Shown: positions 20,242 to 33,299 of the stretch, one piece after another
How the letters are laid out: the number at the start of each line of letters is the position of its first letter
Numbering within the stretch: the first letter of the stretch is position 1
Source: Apostichopus parvimensis
Taxonomy: Eukaryota > Echinodermata > Holothuroidea > Aspidochirotida > Stichopodidae
Reading direction: 5' to 3'
DNA length: 64,000 nt
Assembly (NCBI GenBank): GCA_000934455.1
Contig: KN882355.1
Span: 415,635 to 479,634, forward strand
Position numbers and translations under genes: made by a program
Notes under the pieces: generated by a model
What the model saw: the letters and a program-made list of their open reading frames with translations, nothing else
What the model was told of the DNA's origin: nothing
Databases searched by the model: none

Positions 20242-20997
20242 GTGAGCTGATACTCCCTGTACACAGAAAATTGAGCAATGTGATATGAGGCAAATTGAAG
20301 CATACCTAATAAAGCATGCAAAGATTGCACATTCACAACTGCAGAATGGTACCAGCAGGCGTTGAAATACCAGTAGGCAGTAGCGTATTGCAGGTAAAAG
20401 TAGCTGTTTGTTTCCCCACCAGTGTTTCCTCTAAGAATTTGGGAAGTGAGCAAAATGAGTAATGTTACTGGGACTCGTTACTAAAATCAGAGCATGTGTG
20501 CGTAGCGCAAATGTGCGAGCACGGAAGCATTGCCAGGGTCTACTTTGGAAGCTCTGGGGTTTTAGATGCTTTCTGGTGCAATCTGAGCTGATTTTTTAGA
20601 TATATATATTTTCTGAAAAAAGGGATCTCTTTTCGGTATTAAATTTAGTTTATTTTTTCTCCAAATATTTTTGCTTGGACTTAAATGTGCATCAAATTCG
20701 CAAGCCATCGAATCAAAATCATGTCATAGCTGCAAAATGTTCAATTACCATTTGTCAATAAAAATGATGCAGCAAAATCTTTCAAACATTTCAAGTGTTG
20801 ACCTCCAAATTCAGGCTACTACTTGCCATTTTAATTTGGTTTGCTCATTTGTACCTAAATCTCGAGTGGTATCATTGAAGTTTAGTTTGAACCATGACAA
20901 GTGATCAATAACTGGTTCAAAAGGGCAGCGGACATGACTAATATCTATTGTTGGATGCATTCTTAAAAATTCTGCACAAACATTTGTTCATTTGTAG

Positions 20998-21117
20998 AGA
21001 CAAGATCAAACAGATCAATCACAAGAATTGGATAATGATGGTCAACTTTTTGACGAAGATGAGCAGACAGTTACTGGTGATGATCACCAGAGTGATGGTG
21101 ACCAGGATGAGTTAAAT
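20998..21117 (+). CDS. Acidic exon of tnp2-like gene copy 1, duplicated (copy a)
   Basis: A 120-base exon, phase 0 at both ends, with acceptor TTTGTAG and donor AAT/GTAAGT. It encodes RQDQTDQSQELDNDGQLFDE and DDHQSDGDQDELN. It is Asp/Glu/Gln-rich and probably disordered. It has a clear partner at 21870-22034 with matching flanking intron sequence. Confidence 0.6.
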
Positions 21118-21869
21118 GTAAGTTTGACATATAGTTTTACCCCTATACCAATTGTGGGTGATCGCTGCGAGGAGCAAAAAACTTACATCGTCTCTCGTTT
21201 TCACAGAGCTCGACAAATATATACATGTTTCCATCTCCTATTTGAAGAATTCTGTAATGGCAGCAGTGAGGGTACCGCTAATCTATGGGTCATCTCCAGC
21301 AACGTCCAATTTTGACAGTCGTCCGAGATTACCAGAATTTTGCTACGACTTCCAAATATTCCCCAAAATAAGGTTGCAGGTTGTCCTCGGGACTACCAAA
21401 TAATTCTGACCAATGTAACATAATCAGAAACTGCTGATTACCAGGCCTCGAATTTTTTTTTCAATCTACTCGCCGTATGGCGAGCGTAACTAAACATTTA
21501 CTTGCTACAAAATTAATTGTTGATGGAATAAAGTATTGACAGACAGTATAGTTTTAAGACAGTTCTAACAACCTGTATTGACTCAGTGTGTGTATTTGGC
21601 ACAATCAGTGGCGGCACACAATCATGTGGGGGTGGCAGGGGGGAGGGGAATTGCCCCGAAACATTTTCCGTTCATCATGGGCTCAGTGTAAACAAAATAT
21701 ATGTCTTCCCTATTTGCCCCCCCCCCCCATCAACATTCATCCCTGTTTTCCCCCAATCAAAATCCTGTACAGCCACCACTGCACGCAGTGATATGTTGCA
21801 GGATAGTTGCGATTGGTTTAGGAGTGGTACACACTGTTTCTGACACCTTCAAACATTCTTCATCTTTAG

Positions 21870-22034
21870 AGACAAGATGAGACTGATACACCTTCAGATC
21901 AATCACAAGAATTGGAGGATGATGATCAACTATTTGATGATAATGAGCAGACAGTTGCAGACCAAAGTTTCCTGTTTGTTGAAAGTTCCTTCTGTGAAGA
22001 TTCCCAGAGTGATGGTGGCCAGGATGAGTTAAAT
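21870..22034 (+). CDS. Acidic exon of tnp2-like gene copy 1, duplicated (copy b)
   Basis: A 165-base exon, phase 0 at both ends, with acceptor CATCTTTAG and donor AAT/GTAAGT. It encodes RQDETDTPSDQSQELEDDDQ, then a segment absent from copy a (FLFVESSFCEDS) and QSDGGQDELN. The first 45 bases of intron after both copies are nearly identical, which shows the duplication carried intron sequence. Either copy can splice to the next exon without a frame change. Confidence 0.6.
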
Positions 22035-22129
22035 GTAAGTTTGACATATAGTTTTAACCCTATACCAGTCATGTGAGATCGCTGCGAGGGGCAATAAACT
22101 TTCACCTTTTATCCTAATAACCTAACCTA

Positions 22130-22475
22130 TGGTTATTATTATTACAATATTTTTGTAGCGCCATGACTAAAAATATTTTCCATGGCGCTTTACAAAACAT
22201 ATAGCTAAACACACAAGTATATACAAAAAGAAGTAAGCAATACGAAGACAAGATACAAATAACAACTAGGCAAGACAAAAGACAACCACAGAGACAGGCA
22301 AGAGACTTAACCAAATGCTTCGCTAAAAAGATGTGTCTTAAGGGATTTCTTGAAAGTAGGGAAAGACACCTGATCCCGAACGTACGATGGCAAGTCATTC
22401 CATAGTTTGGGCCCACACACAGCGAAAGCCCGGCTACGAAATTTCGTGCGCGAGGTGGGAATATATAACGAGTGG
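22130..22475 (-). mobile_element. 5'-truncated LINE 3' fragment
   Basis: The minus strand encodes SLYIPTSRTKFRSRAF, then CGPKLWNDLPSYVRD and FPTFKKSLKTHLFSEAFG before a stop at 22307-22309. This is the C-terminal signature of CR1/L2-like LINE ORF2 proteins. A short 3' UTR ends in a (TAA)n-like tail at 22130-22145. It lies in the intron after acidic exon copy b and explains why that intron is longer than the one after copy a. Confidence 0.8.
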
Positions 22476-22842
22476 GAAGAAATGCTCCTGATGTTGTATG
22501 CTGATCATGTGTAATTTCAGTGTACATGTGTATGACTAGGTACTTATTTCCATCGACTCACATGAACAAATGTAAACAACTTCAAATCTTCATGAAATGT
22601 TCCAATTGTGTAAGGGGTATGTTAAAAAGGTTAGCAATGTAAAATGAAAGATTTTTTAACAAAACATTGAACAGGATCATTCGAAACAGTGTTGCCCTTC
22701 TCATAGAAATACATTACATTATTTCACCAATCACATCATAGCTTTATTCATTTAGCTTACTCTTGAATGTTGGATTGCTAAAAAATAAATTGTTGATGGA
22801 ATGAAGTATTGAATATAGTTTTCTCATTAATCATATTCACAG

Positions 22843-25003
22843 AATAATCCTGACAAGAATGGTGATCCTGATGACTTTCCTCTATATCCAGGAGCTAACA
22901 TCTCAACAACACAGAATTTCATCGCCATAATGGCATATGCTCTTCGACACAGCTTGTCGAAGATCGCTCTCCAAGATTTGCTGAAATTAATCAACATCCA
23001 TCTTCCAGAGAGCAGCCTACCAGACACTATTTACACTTTCAGTAAGAATTTTGACAAGTGCAGAAATTAAATTTATTTTCATATTTATTGCAAAGAGTGC
23101 ACATCATATCTTGGATTGGGTGATGAGCACATTTGTCCCATATGTAGTATAAATGTAACAAAACTGGAAGCAAATAAAGATGGTAACTATTTTGTTAGTA
23201 TGTCAATAAAAGGGCAACTAAAAGATTTGATGGAGAGACCAAGCCTGAGTCAGTACTTTTTAAATGATGACGGGTCACCCAAAAAGCATATATCCTTTCT
23301 CTGGAATACTGATGGCATGCCAGCTTTTCAGTCTGGCAAGGGAAGTGTTTGGCCAATACAGTGTATGGTGAAAGATTTGCCTATAGGGATTCAGACAAAG
23401 AACATACTACTAGTTGGTCTTTGGTATGGGAACAAAAAAACAGTTTTTTCAACTTTTTTAAATCCATTCATTCAGGAATGTCAAGAATTGTATTATGATG
23501 GGGTGGAATGAACAATTCCAGCACAGCATGTAAATGCTACAACAAAGGTCATTGTAGGTGCATGTGCCTGTGATTCTGTTGCCAGATGCCAGCTCCAATG
23601 CATAACACAATTCATTGGTTATTTTGGCTGTTCGTGGTGTCTTCATAAAGGTAAGAGAGTAGAAAAGGGGCGGGGCAGTGTAACTGCGTATCCATATGAA
23701 GAGCCTGTACCTGTTCTCAGAACCCAGGCTAATGTTGAGGCAGAGGCAATTAAGATCGCATCTGGTGAATCTTCCTCAATTGGGGTGAGGAATGTGTGAC
23801 CTCTTCCTTTGATCCCAGGATTTGATATTGTAGAGGGATTTCCTGTGGATTACATGCACGCAGTATGTGAAGGAGTCACAGAGAAGTTGACCAATCTGTG
23901 GTTTGACAGCTCTAGCCACAAGGAACCTTGGTATATAGGCAATCAGACCGGTGTTGGTGACCAGCGTATTGAAGCTATTGTTCCCCCAAGTGAAATCACA
24001 AGGCTACCAAAATCACCTTCCCAACGGTCACACTGGAAAGCATCACAATTTAGATCATGGCTTCTCTTTTACAGTTTACCTGTTTTAAAGGGTGTGTTAT
24101 CATCAGTTTACTTGACTCACTTAATGCTACTGGTTCATGCAATCTGGATGTTGCTACAGGAGAACATTGTAGAGAATGACCTCTCCTTGGTGCATATTAT
24201 TCTAATAAAATTTGTTATTGACATGGAGAGACTGTACGGAGTTGTACATATCTCTTATAATGTTCATCTTATGTTACATCTTGCAGACACAACAAGGTTA
24301 TGGGGCCGCCGTGGAATACTTCATGTTTTCCATTCGAAGGGTATAACAGGAAACTAAAGAGCTTGTTTCATGGGACCCGTTATGTTTCAGGTCAGATTGC
24401 ACAAAATTTTACAATTGTGAGACTGCTTCAACAGAAATCTGAATCGATCAGTAGAAACACACCCTATAATGTTATGAATTGTATAAACAATTTACTTCGT
24501 GGATATCCACTGACTGTCAAGGCGGAGAGTCTCCATTTAGGAAACATGTTACATGTATTCTTGGTTGGACAGCCCCATGTGAATATGTTGGTGATTTGTT
24601 GAATAACATTTTTGTTGTTTCTAATCAGGATAATGTTATTCACAAAATTTGTAAGATATTAATTAATGGTATATGATTTGAAGTTGCTGGAAAAGGTGGC
24701 AGGAGAAGTAATAGTATTGTCCAATTTTATGGGAGTAAATTTGGTAGAATTGTATATATTCTCAAAGTCACAACGGACAAAAATGTTTATACTTTGTTTG
24801 TCATTTCCCAGTTCAGAATACTGAAATCCAATTTGGCAACTGGTATTCAAACTGGGGCATGTGCTAAGCATATTTGTATATTAACTTAATACAATACAGA
24901 GAAAATACTTATACTTAGTGTGACCGACCAGCTGCAAAAATGTATTACTGCTGAGATTGATGGAGTAACATATTGCATAGTCTTGCCAAGTAGGTATGAA
25001 TAA
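22843..25003 (+). pseudogene. tnp2/CACTA-like (Transposase_21 type) transposase-family gene, copy 1, decayed
   Basis: The exon starts after TTCACAG in phase 0. Segments in order: DFPLYPGANISTTQNFIAIM, LRHSLSKIALQDLLKLI, a zinc-binding-like CKECTSYLG / CPICSINV pair, ISFLWNTDGMPAFQSGKGSV, WPIQCMVKDLP, LLVGLWYGNKKTVFSTFL, CACDSVARCQLQ, YFGCSWCLHKGKR, PGFDIVEGFPVDYMHAVCEG, HWKASQFRSWLLFYSLPVL, YNVHLMLHLADT, FEGYNRKLKSLFHGT, then a C-terminal region ending CIVLPSRYE. These follow the order of large animal proteins related to plant CACTA/EnSpm tnp2 transposases. In-frame stops lie at 23068-23070, 23509-23511 and 23797-23799. The frame changes near 24297 and again near 24550, and a further stop lies near 24674. 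It is a dead copy. Acidic exons upstream probably belong to it. Confidence 0.72.
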
Positions 25004-25125
25004 GATTGATCTTGGCAATTTTAGCTGCTTTTTGGTTTGGATGATAACCTTAGCCATATAATATTGGTTTATATGGTTTTACTACTTGGAAGTGTGCAAC
25101 CAAAAAGAGAGAACAATTAACCATA

Positions 25126-25510
25126 TATACATAATAATAATAATAATAATATATTGCACTTGATATAGCGCCTTTCACCTTACACAAAGTGTCAAAGCAC
25201 TTGATATTACCCTGGTCAATGGTAACTTGTTATACACACTCTGCTGTGCTCTTTTCTATTTGTTCACTCCCGACACACTATATTGTGTTACAGTGTGTCG
25301 CATCATCGTGTCCCCCAGGGGACTTCCCTATAGGAGCTGCCACAATATAGCGCTTCACCGTATTTACAAGTAACCTCGCAGGTACCCATTTTCACGTGGG
25401 TGGAGAGGAGCAATAAGGATAATGTGCCTTGCCCAAGGACACTACGCGGCAGTCTGACCAGGATTCTAACCCGAAATCTCTGGTTTACGAGACCAAAGTC
25501 CTAACGACAT
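25126..25510. repeat. Interspersed repeat with (AAT)n edge
   Basis: Starts at a TAATAATAATAATAATAA run (25130-25150), then GCACTTGATATAGCGCCTTT, and later GTGGGTGGAGAGGAGCAAT and TGCCCAAGGACACTACGCGG. I recognise this as a dispersed repeat type common in marine animal genomes. Whether it is a SINE, a LINE tail or a DNA-transposon derivative cannot be settled by eye. No coding potential. Confidence 0.55.
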
Positions 25511-27990
25511 ACACACATATTAAATATATAACATAATCGAAAGCTCAATGCATTTTTGCCTTTCTGGTGTTTTGAAGACCTCACTACGTTGGTTATTTAA
25601 TTCATATCAGGGCCTCTTTTTAAGTGGTAATGAGTCGCAGGTCAATCAGCAGTGATTTCAGAAATGAAACCAAAAATAAAACAAAGAGTACAACAGGATG
25701 CATGCACACAGTATTAAAGTAGCTGGTTGTGTTTCATTACTAAAAAATACATAACTATATTTCATTTCTCATGAGAATGACTCAATTTACTGTAGTGAAG
25801 CCAAATTTTGTGGTTTGCACCCTATACATATTTATGTGTTGTTACGTAATAGGCTGTATGTAGCCTAAGTTGTGCACATAGCTTTTGCACGTGTGTTTGG
25901 CAGTTCTTTACACGCTGCGATGGTGGCTAGCAGCGTCTCTGCAGAGCTCCGGGGTTTGCCTCGTAAACCCCTTAGTATTTCTTTAATTTTATTGCTCTCG
26001 GGTCATAAATTGCCCAGAGATACCCATATCTGGACTGTCTGGTTGTCAGTGAGGAGATGTCCCCCTTCTAAGAGGCAGGAATCCTCGGGTTTGGCTGGTT
26101 TTCGGCTTCAGACGAGAAGCCACTGGTTTCCAAGATGGCGGTTCTACCAACATGCAGCGAGCTGGCGAGAGAGTGACAACCGCACCTGATGGAGTCTTGA
26201 TGTCCGCGATCTTACGCGCCGCGAGCGTAGAGAAGTCTTCTTTTCCGCGAGCGAGCTGACCTCAGTTTAGTAAGAGATTAAGTGTTCAGTATTGTTTATA
26301 TATGCTGTACGTAACCTACTGTTAGTTAATTGAATTGTAGTTTTAAGTGTTGCCCTTTGGCTAGGCTGTGCTTAACTGTACAAAGTACATATGTTAGGTT
26401 ATATTTTTGGACCTTGGTCCTACGGGTTCATAGCGTGTCTTGTTTATCGTTAAGCACGTGGGTGCTATTGTGTACTATATACTGTAGGAACAGGTAGGTG
26501 GAAATTCCTGTAATGGTTGCAGCTGGCATGGGTTGCCCTGGCTATTATTGAGGTGGTAAAAGTCCTCGCCTGTTGACAATTATTTCGAAGTACAGATGAT
26601 TACGGATCGTGTTCATTATACATTTTGTACAGTATTGCGGGTATTCATTCTTTAATTGTTTTTGTGTTGATGTTATTGATATTTCATAGATTGAGTATTT
26701 ATGGCAAGTATTAATATCATATTACATTATGGTAACTGTTCTTTAGCCTATTCTCATGTATATGATCATTAAGGGGTTTTGTAATAAATGGTCAGCCGTG
26801 CAGTTTCAACGCAAGAACACTCTTGCCCTCATTTATAACTTGTGAGTTCGAAGCGAAGGACCCTAAATATGGTAATTTTCCCCGCAATCTGCGGTTCGTT
26901 TAATTACTAGTGTAATATTCTGTACAAATGTTATGGAGTATTTCTTTGCATTGTGATGTTCTTTTTGGAAAGGTAGCGGACTTCTCCAAATTTTACACAT
27001 CTGTTGTGATGTTAATGCAACAAACTACTGTTCGAGTGCATTTGATGGTGAGAGAAGTTACCATATAAACAGCTGCTTAAAGTCCTTGTTTGTGTGTCTA
27101 CAGGGATTTTTTTTTGTAGTGAATGATAACACATCTGTGGGAACAACAACATATTCTTTGCCTTCTGGTGGCAGGGGTTACTGTGAGGGGTGGTTAGACA
27201 AATTTAAACAATTATTTCAGTCCATGTTTGGCACTAGTTAGAGGTAGTATATGAGATGCTTACTCAGCAAAATGAACTACAATGGATACTCTTATGCCAG
27301 TTCCGTTGGTAAACAGACTATATCACAAAGGAAAGTTACATGGGTCTTGCCTGTGTTAGAAAGCTCACATATTTGTGAGTTGTAAAACAATTAATTACAC
27401 TTGCATGTGGAGTGAAACTAACCAGTAAACTCTACATGTGAGACCTGGTTGTATATTTACACTAAGCAGAAAAAATCAGGTTGTAGCTTATTGATCGGTG
27501 ATATAGTACCTTTAAATATGAATTTTGCTGACTTCTTCTACTGACACTTTATGCTCCATGTGCACGTAACCAACACTGGACACTTCCAACAGTTTCGCTA
27601 CTTCAATCTTTTAACGTTGAGCACAAGCAAGATGACAGTAAGTACCATTTTAAAGTCTTCAGAATGACCTTGCCAGGAGTGAAACTACCAACCTGACAAC
27701 TGCAAGACCACTGGGCCACATAGTCGGTCTAACAACTGGATATACAGTATATAGTTCTCCCCCTGCTGGCAAGTAGAAATACCTATTGATAAAAATCAAG
27801 TCTGTCAAATACTTCTTCATTTGATGAGAATAACATTAATCACTGAACTAGGCATGCATGGAAATATGCAATAATGGGAAGGAATTATAAAGTCTCAGTA
27901 TTGCATGTAATTCATAAAGCCACAAGTATTGTACTTAATAATATTACAACAACTGAGATAAACCATAAAAGAATTTCCCAAAAAATAAAA
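25511..27990. other. Gene-free region with a GC/CpG-richer patch
   Basis: 25.86-26.26 kb is richer in CpG than its surroundings (GAGCTCCGGGGTTTGCCTCG, then CGCGCCGCGAGCG), but no exon is supported. Polyadenylation-like AATAAA occurs at 26783. It could be a promoter-like patch or part of an unclassified repeat. Confidence 0.3.
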
Positions 27991-27999
27991 AACCCACAA

Positions 28000-28480
28000 T
28001 AATTTTTTATTACCCCAGGTAAACCCACATGAATATTTCAAAAGTCGACACAAACTGCAAAATCATGTGGGATTTGTAATAACCCCACATAAGTGTGCTG
28101 AAAATCACATGTAAACTTTATATCCCACATGGTTTAATCAAATTCATGTGGGATTTATGATAACCCACATGAATATTCTACGAAATCCCATATCAACTCC
28201 AAAATAATGTGGGATTTTTATATCAAAACACATGAATTTAGGGTAAATCCCACATAATCTTGCAATCCTATGGGAATATAGCAAAACCATGTGGGATTTG
28301 TAGAAAAAAAGCACAAACTTTCCTGAAAATGTGACATAAATTTAAAAGCCATGTGGGATTTGTAAATAACCCACAGGAATTTTCCTGAAAACCCCACATA
28401 CACTTGAAAATCTCACAGGATTTTGCTTATTCCTATAGGAAATGGCCGATTTCCTATGGGTTTTATGTGGGATTTGTTTT
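28000..28480. repeat. Minisatellite of self-complementary units, about 70 bp
   Basis: Units carry CATGTGGGATTTGTAAT and, a little further on, its partial complement ATAACCCACATGAAT, so each unit can fold on itself. Copies start near 28065, 28142, 28207, 28288, 28350 and 28464. Divergence is moderate. No coding sense is seen; open frames on the minus strand here are by-products of the repeat. Confidence 0.65.
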
Positions 28481-28891
28481 GTAAGGGAATAACGGGGGAA
28501 ACGTTCTATCAGATAAAGAAGGCAAAACAAGATGTCCAACCAGTATTGTTCAAGGTGATCTATGGAAATGAAAAAAGATGAGCCAAATGATCGACACTCC
28601 CTGAAACCGACCGCTTTGACAAGTTTAATATGTTGTTTATAGGCATATACTGTACCAAATGGTTCTGGTTAAGGATTGGGGAGAAGGGTGGGCAGAGGTT
28701 GAAGGGTGCGGAAGTGTTGATGAAATGTGTATGGGGTGGGGAGGGTGGATGACGGTGGGGAGAGTGGGGAAGGGAGGTAGAACCTTTCACTGCTTAACCA
28801 TAAATATTAGCTTGGAGAGCGATAACGGGAATTATTGCTGTTGGCACGCCAAGTCACCCAAGAGTTTTGACCAAGATTGTAGAATACACAA

Positions 28892-29665
28892 TATATTACT
28901 ATGTAATCTATAGCCTAAGTATATAAAATATCAGAATGGGCATATTCAATACCTCATATAACAGGTGAAAATATTCTACTGAACATGTCCCATACCAAGC
29001 AGTTTTGAGGCTGCGAAACAAAGAATCGACCAATATAGAAATAGCATGGTCTGAAGTGCAGGCTGTGGCAGCTATGACGATTTTCACACACATGATTCAG
29101 TGGTACCGTACATTCAATTGTTGGTCAGAATGGGGATATACATACAGTCAAATGTGGTGCAGACTGTACATTTTCATTGTTTCACACAGATGATTTGACC
29201 ATGGATACTTTTGTGGGGCTATGATAGATATCACAAACATGATTCAATAGTACACCTTTCTTTAAAATTCTATCTAAACACCGTCAGTCGTGGTAGCTGC
29301 ATGTTAACATTATTACGCTATCATGTATTGGTCAGTCAAGACATTTAGGGTAGAGGTGCCATTCAGAAGCTGCGTATCCCACTTTGTCATCACAAGGTTC
29401 CTAATTCAAGCTCCTGTCAGACTGTACAGTACATGAAGGTTGAAAACCCGTTCAGCCATTGATGAGCATATGGCCAAATACTATATAATCTATAACCTAA
29501 GAATATAAATATATCAGAATGGGCATATTCAATACCTCATATAACAGGTGAAATATTCTACTGTCTACTGAACCTGTCCCGTATCAAGCAATTTTGAGGC
29601 TGCAAAACAAAGAATCGACCAGAAATATATAAATAGCATAGTCTGAAGCAGCAGCTATTATGCTG
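28892..29665. repeat. Direct duplication of about 185 bp, about 586 bp apart
   Basis: 28892-29076 and 29478-29665 share long blocks, including CAGAATGGGCATATTCAATA, CCTCATATAACAGGTGAAA, TTTTGAGGCTGC and AACAAAGAATCGACCA. Small insertions separate them (CTACTGT near 29563 in the second copy). No coding potential was recognised in either copy. Confidence 0.7.
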
Positions 29666-30129
29666 ATGGTCATGTCGATCATAGCATTGGAATTTCATGT
29701 CGGCCTGATAAAAAAAAATCGACAACTATATTCAGTTTTGCTTTCAGGTTCTGCATGAACTAGCTGTAAAGATGTTTGTCTTTCGCTCTCCCATATCCAT
29801 TCAATGAAATGGTTCACTCGGTACAGGAAGAGTCTCTTATGTTACACAAATTCACTGATCTATGTTTTGCTCAGAAGCTGATCTTAGGACTGAACTTGTC
29901 TTGATGTCCTGGCCTAGTTGCCTGAGCTATTCCTAGGGATTGGGGAAATGGGTTTTTTCTGACACAATTCACCCTTTTCTTGTTCTTAGAAAATTCATGT
30001 TTTTCTGTTTGAACATAACAAATTAAAAAAAGTAGATTGTGAAAATAGTTTGATCTGTTCTTTTGTTACATTTAAATGTCATTCTAAATATGTTTCATAC
30101 TTTGTTAATTTTATTCTTTTTTTAGGAAA

Positions 30130-30862
30130 CTGCATGCAAATTAACATCAGTCTCATTCACAGGTGAGTTTGATTATGTTCAATCCGAACAAATTGTTTTA
30201 AATACTTTTAGAGACATTTTACTTTTATTGAACTCACTAATTTTTATCACTTCTGCAAACTGCAAACTTCATTTTCACTCTTTCAGAATCCCGAAATGGT
30301 GCATTATATTTTGATGCCGATCTGAGAAAATAACATTATTCACTTGGTAAGTGAAGCAGCATTTAAATAGCCTTTTAATTGATACCTATTAATTAACAAG
30401 TTTTCTTTATGTATAATGTTAGATATTTTATGCTATATATATCATTATATTTTGATGCCGATCTGAGAAAAATGAAGCCTTTAGACTTTTAATATTTAAT
30501 GAGAACACTCTCTTCATTGTCTTTATTACTTAGCGATTTTCATTTTTAAATTGCCACAGATGACAACCCCGAAGAGCCTGTATTTTTGGATGAAATGACA
30601 AGAAATATGTACTCATATGCTGAGTTAAATTTACATGTTACCTGATTGTTTATTTAACCGACTGAATGCAAAAGTAACATTTTTTAATTTCTGTTAATTA
30701 CAAAATATTAAGATATTTCAGATATTTTTAGATATTGCTCTATCATGCCTATTTGGTATTGGCTAAACTTATTTACTGTAGTAGGAATAGATGTATAATA
30801 TCCAAATGTTAAACAATTATTCTTCATTTCAACAGATATTTGTACTGTATCCTGCCAAGAGG
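30130..30862 (+). other. Cluster of candidate small exons, unassigned
   Basis: Short open stretches lie between plausible splice sites: TTTTTTTAG then ETACKLTSVSFT then GTGAGT (30126-30163); CTTTCAG then ESRNGALYFDADL (from about 30288) and a stop; TTGCCACAG then DDNPEEPVFLDEMTRNMYSY (30561-30623). A 29-base phrase from the second stretch recurs exactly 141 bases later (30302 and 30443). No domain is recognised. They could be degraded 5' exons of the recombinase-like gene that follows. Confidence 0.25.
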
Positions 30863-33299
30863 TAAAGCATATACAATTCTAATTTCCAGGGAAGAAATAT
30901 GACCAAAATAATTTTTTTAGTATATTCTTAGCTCATTGAAGCATAACATAACCAAAATTAAAAATGTTACTTCCAAGTTAACTTTCATGTATGGAACATG
31001 TAAATTGACATAGTAAAATCAATACATGTTTTTTACAATTCAAATCGTGATTTAGGAACATATACCACAGGCTTGTTTTGTTAAAAACTTTCATCACATG
31101 AGTTATAAGGATTTGGAGAAGTTAACTTGAATAAATCTTAACTAAATGTTTTGACTCTGCTCCCACCCCCTCCACAAAAAAAGAGACAAAAAAAGAAGAA
31201 AAGAAATTGCCATATACAGCACCTCAAGAAAAAATGTGCTAAATTGATTTCCCCATAGGAATCCTACATTTTAATCAGTAATATGATATTAACATCAGAG
31301 GAGAATTTTTCAAATTGGAATCTGTCAATTCATGATCATAGAAAAATAGCTTTTGTATCGAAATACACAAAGAGATCGAAATAAGCAGATTTGTAGTAAA
31401 TGCCCAAAGCTGTATATTCTAAGATTTGGCAGATATCTGCACGTTGTTGGTACAAACCATCAACATGTGCTATAATGTACTTATGTATATGTTTGTGAAA
31501 TACACACTGAATAACTATCAATGTATGCATGATATAACATGCATGTGATACCAATTATCTTTGAGGTGTAAAAAACATACTTTTCCCAAATTCCATGTGG
31601 TTTCTTGTTTCCACAGCAGAACCACACAAAAAGTAAATTTGAAATAATATAATTGCTTCCAATCCTGGAGTTTCATTAACAAAGTATATATATAATTTTT
31701 ATAAGTTCCTTCAATTTTGCTCTTCAAATAGTAAAATGCTATCAGTTAAACTAAATGCAGCATTGCCTATTCTTTGATTCTTTTTGTCCAGTAACAAACT
31801 GTTCTTCCTATAACAAATGATATGCAAAAAGTTTAGTATTCATATCCAAAATAGTTACCCTAGGCCTGCATGCATTGCAACTATTGAATCCTTTGAAATG
31901 CCAAAGGAGTATGTGCTGTAAATTTGCAAAAATGGCATAGAAATATTGTAGTTGATGACAGTTTAATTTGAGTATTAAATAAATTTATTTGATTTACAGG
32001 AGTATCCTGAACTTCAACCAGTATTTGATAAAATGATGCAGCAAATACAAGAACAGGTAAACACGTCTTGCATAAAGTATAGGCCTATCTCAGTGAATGT
32101 TTCCCAGCTGTCTTGATGATGCATATCTACAAGTATTAATTATCAGGGGTACTGTTAATTAGCTAAAGACTACACTTTTAAGTCGCCAACATGAAAATAT
32201 CTAGTCGCCATGGCGACCACAATATACTGTATGTGAAATCTACCATAATCCCACAAAGGTATGATCAGATTATCTGTGTGAAACAAAAATCTGCAGTTTG
32301 CTCCACACATGATAGTGTATATGGGTACCATTGGCTTACAATTGCAACTGATCAATGTACCAATGAATCACTTAGCACTCCAGTAATGTTGGAAGGTGAA
32401 AGGCAAAGACCAAGAATTGGCAGCTAGCTAACAATGTCAGGCAATATGTATTGCAGCTGTCACCTGAAGACTTATATATTGTATATCAACAATGAATTTA
32501 TATGGTTTATTGATTCACTTTATTCTACTTCTTGCAGACATCTGATGATGATAATGACAAAGCTATCTATGAAGAAAATGATTCCAAGGTATGTACAGTA
32601 CTACCCTTGCAGTTAATTATTTCAAGCCACACTTTTTCAAAAGACCATTCAGTCTCCTACTCCAGTTACAATGCAGATAAATAAATGTAATGGAAATGTC
32701 ACTTGAACTTAATTACAACCATCATGGCATTAAATGTCATGCATGAGAAGAGTTAAGGCAATCTGAGTGAATCTCATAGTATATACCAGCATATATATAG
32801 AGAGGCAACATTTCATCAATGTGAAGAATTTCTTTCTCACCAATAAATGGAGACCTATTAAAGTAGAATCATGAAGCAAACAAACATACCCTTAACTACC
32901 TTTAAGTATTAGGCATTACTGTTGTATTACTGTAGTTCCACTAGGAGTAATGTTATTTAGGCTTAAGCTAAAATTAGATCAAAATAATAGTCCTTATACT
33001 CTTCACAGAAACAACATAAGGAAGCTGTACATATATCCTCCAATCTAAATTATCTGTATGAAATGATGGAAATCTGCAGTTGCACCACAACTGATAGTGA
33101 GTATGGGTACCACTGACCTACAACTGTATGTTAGTACAATGCATGCATGCATGTGTGTCTCCAAAAGTATGCATAACAAAATCGTCTGTGGAAGTAGTGT
33201 TACATGTAGGATGTAAAAAAATAGTTGAGGGGATTTTCATGTCATGGTATGTCAATTAAACCCAACTTTTGTTTGTATAGGAACAAAGCACACTAGTGT

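Noticed and set aside
25840-26850. Possible solo LTR or promoter (TGTTACGTAATAGG start, AATAAA near 26783)
   Set aside because: No matching second copy, no clear end and no target duplication could be found.
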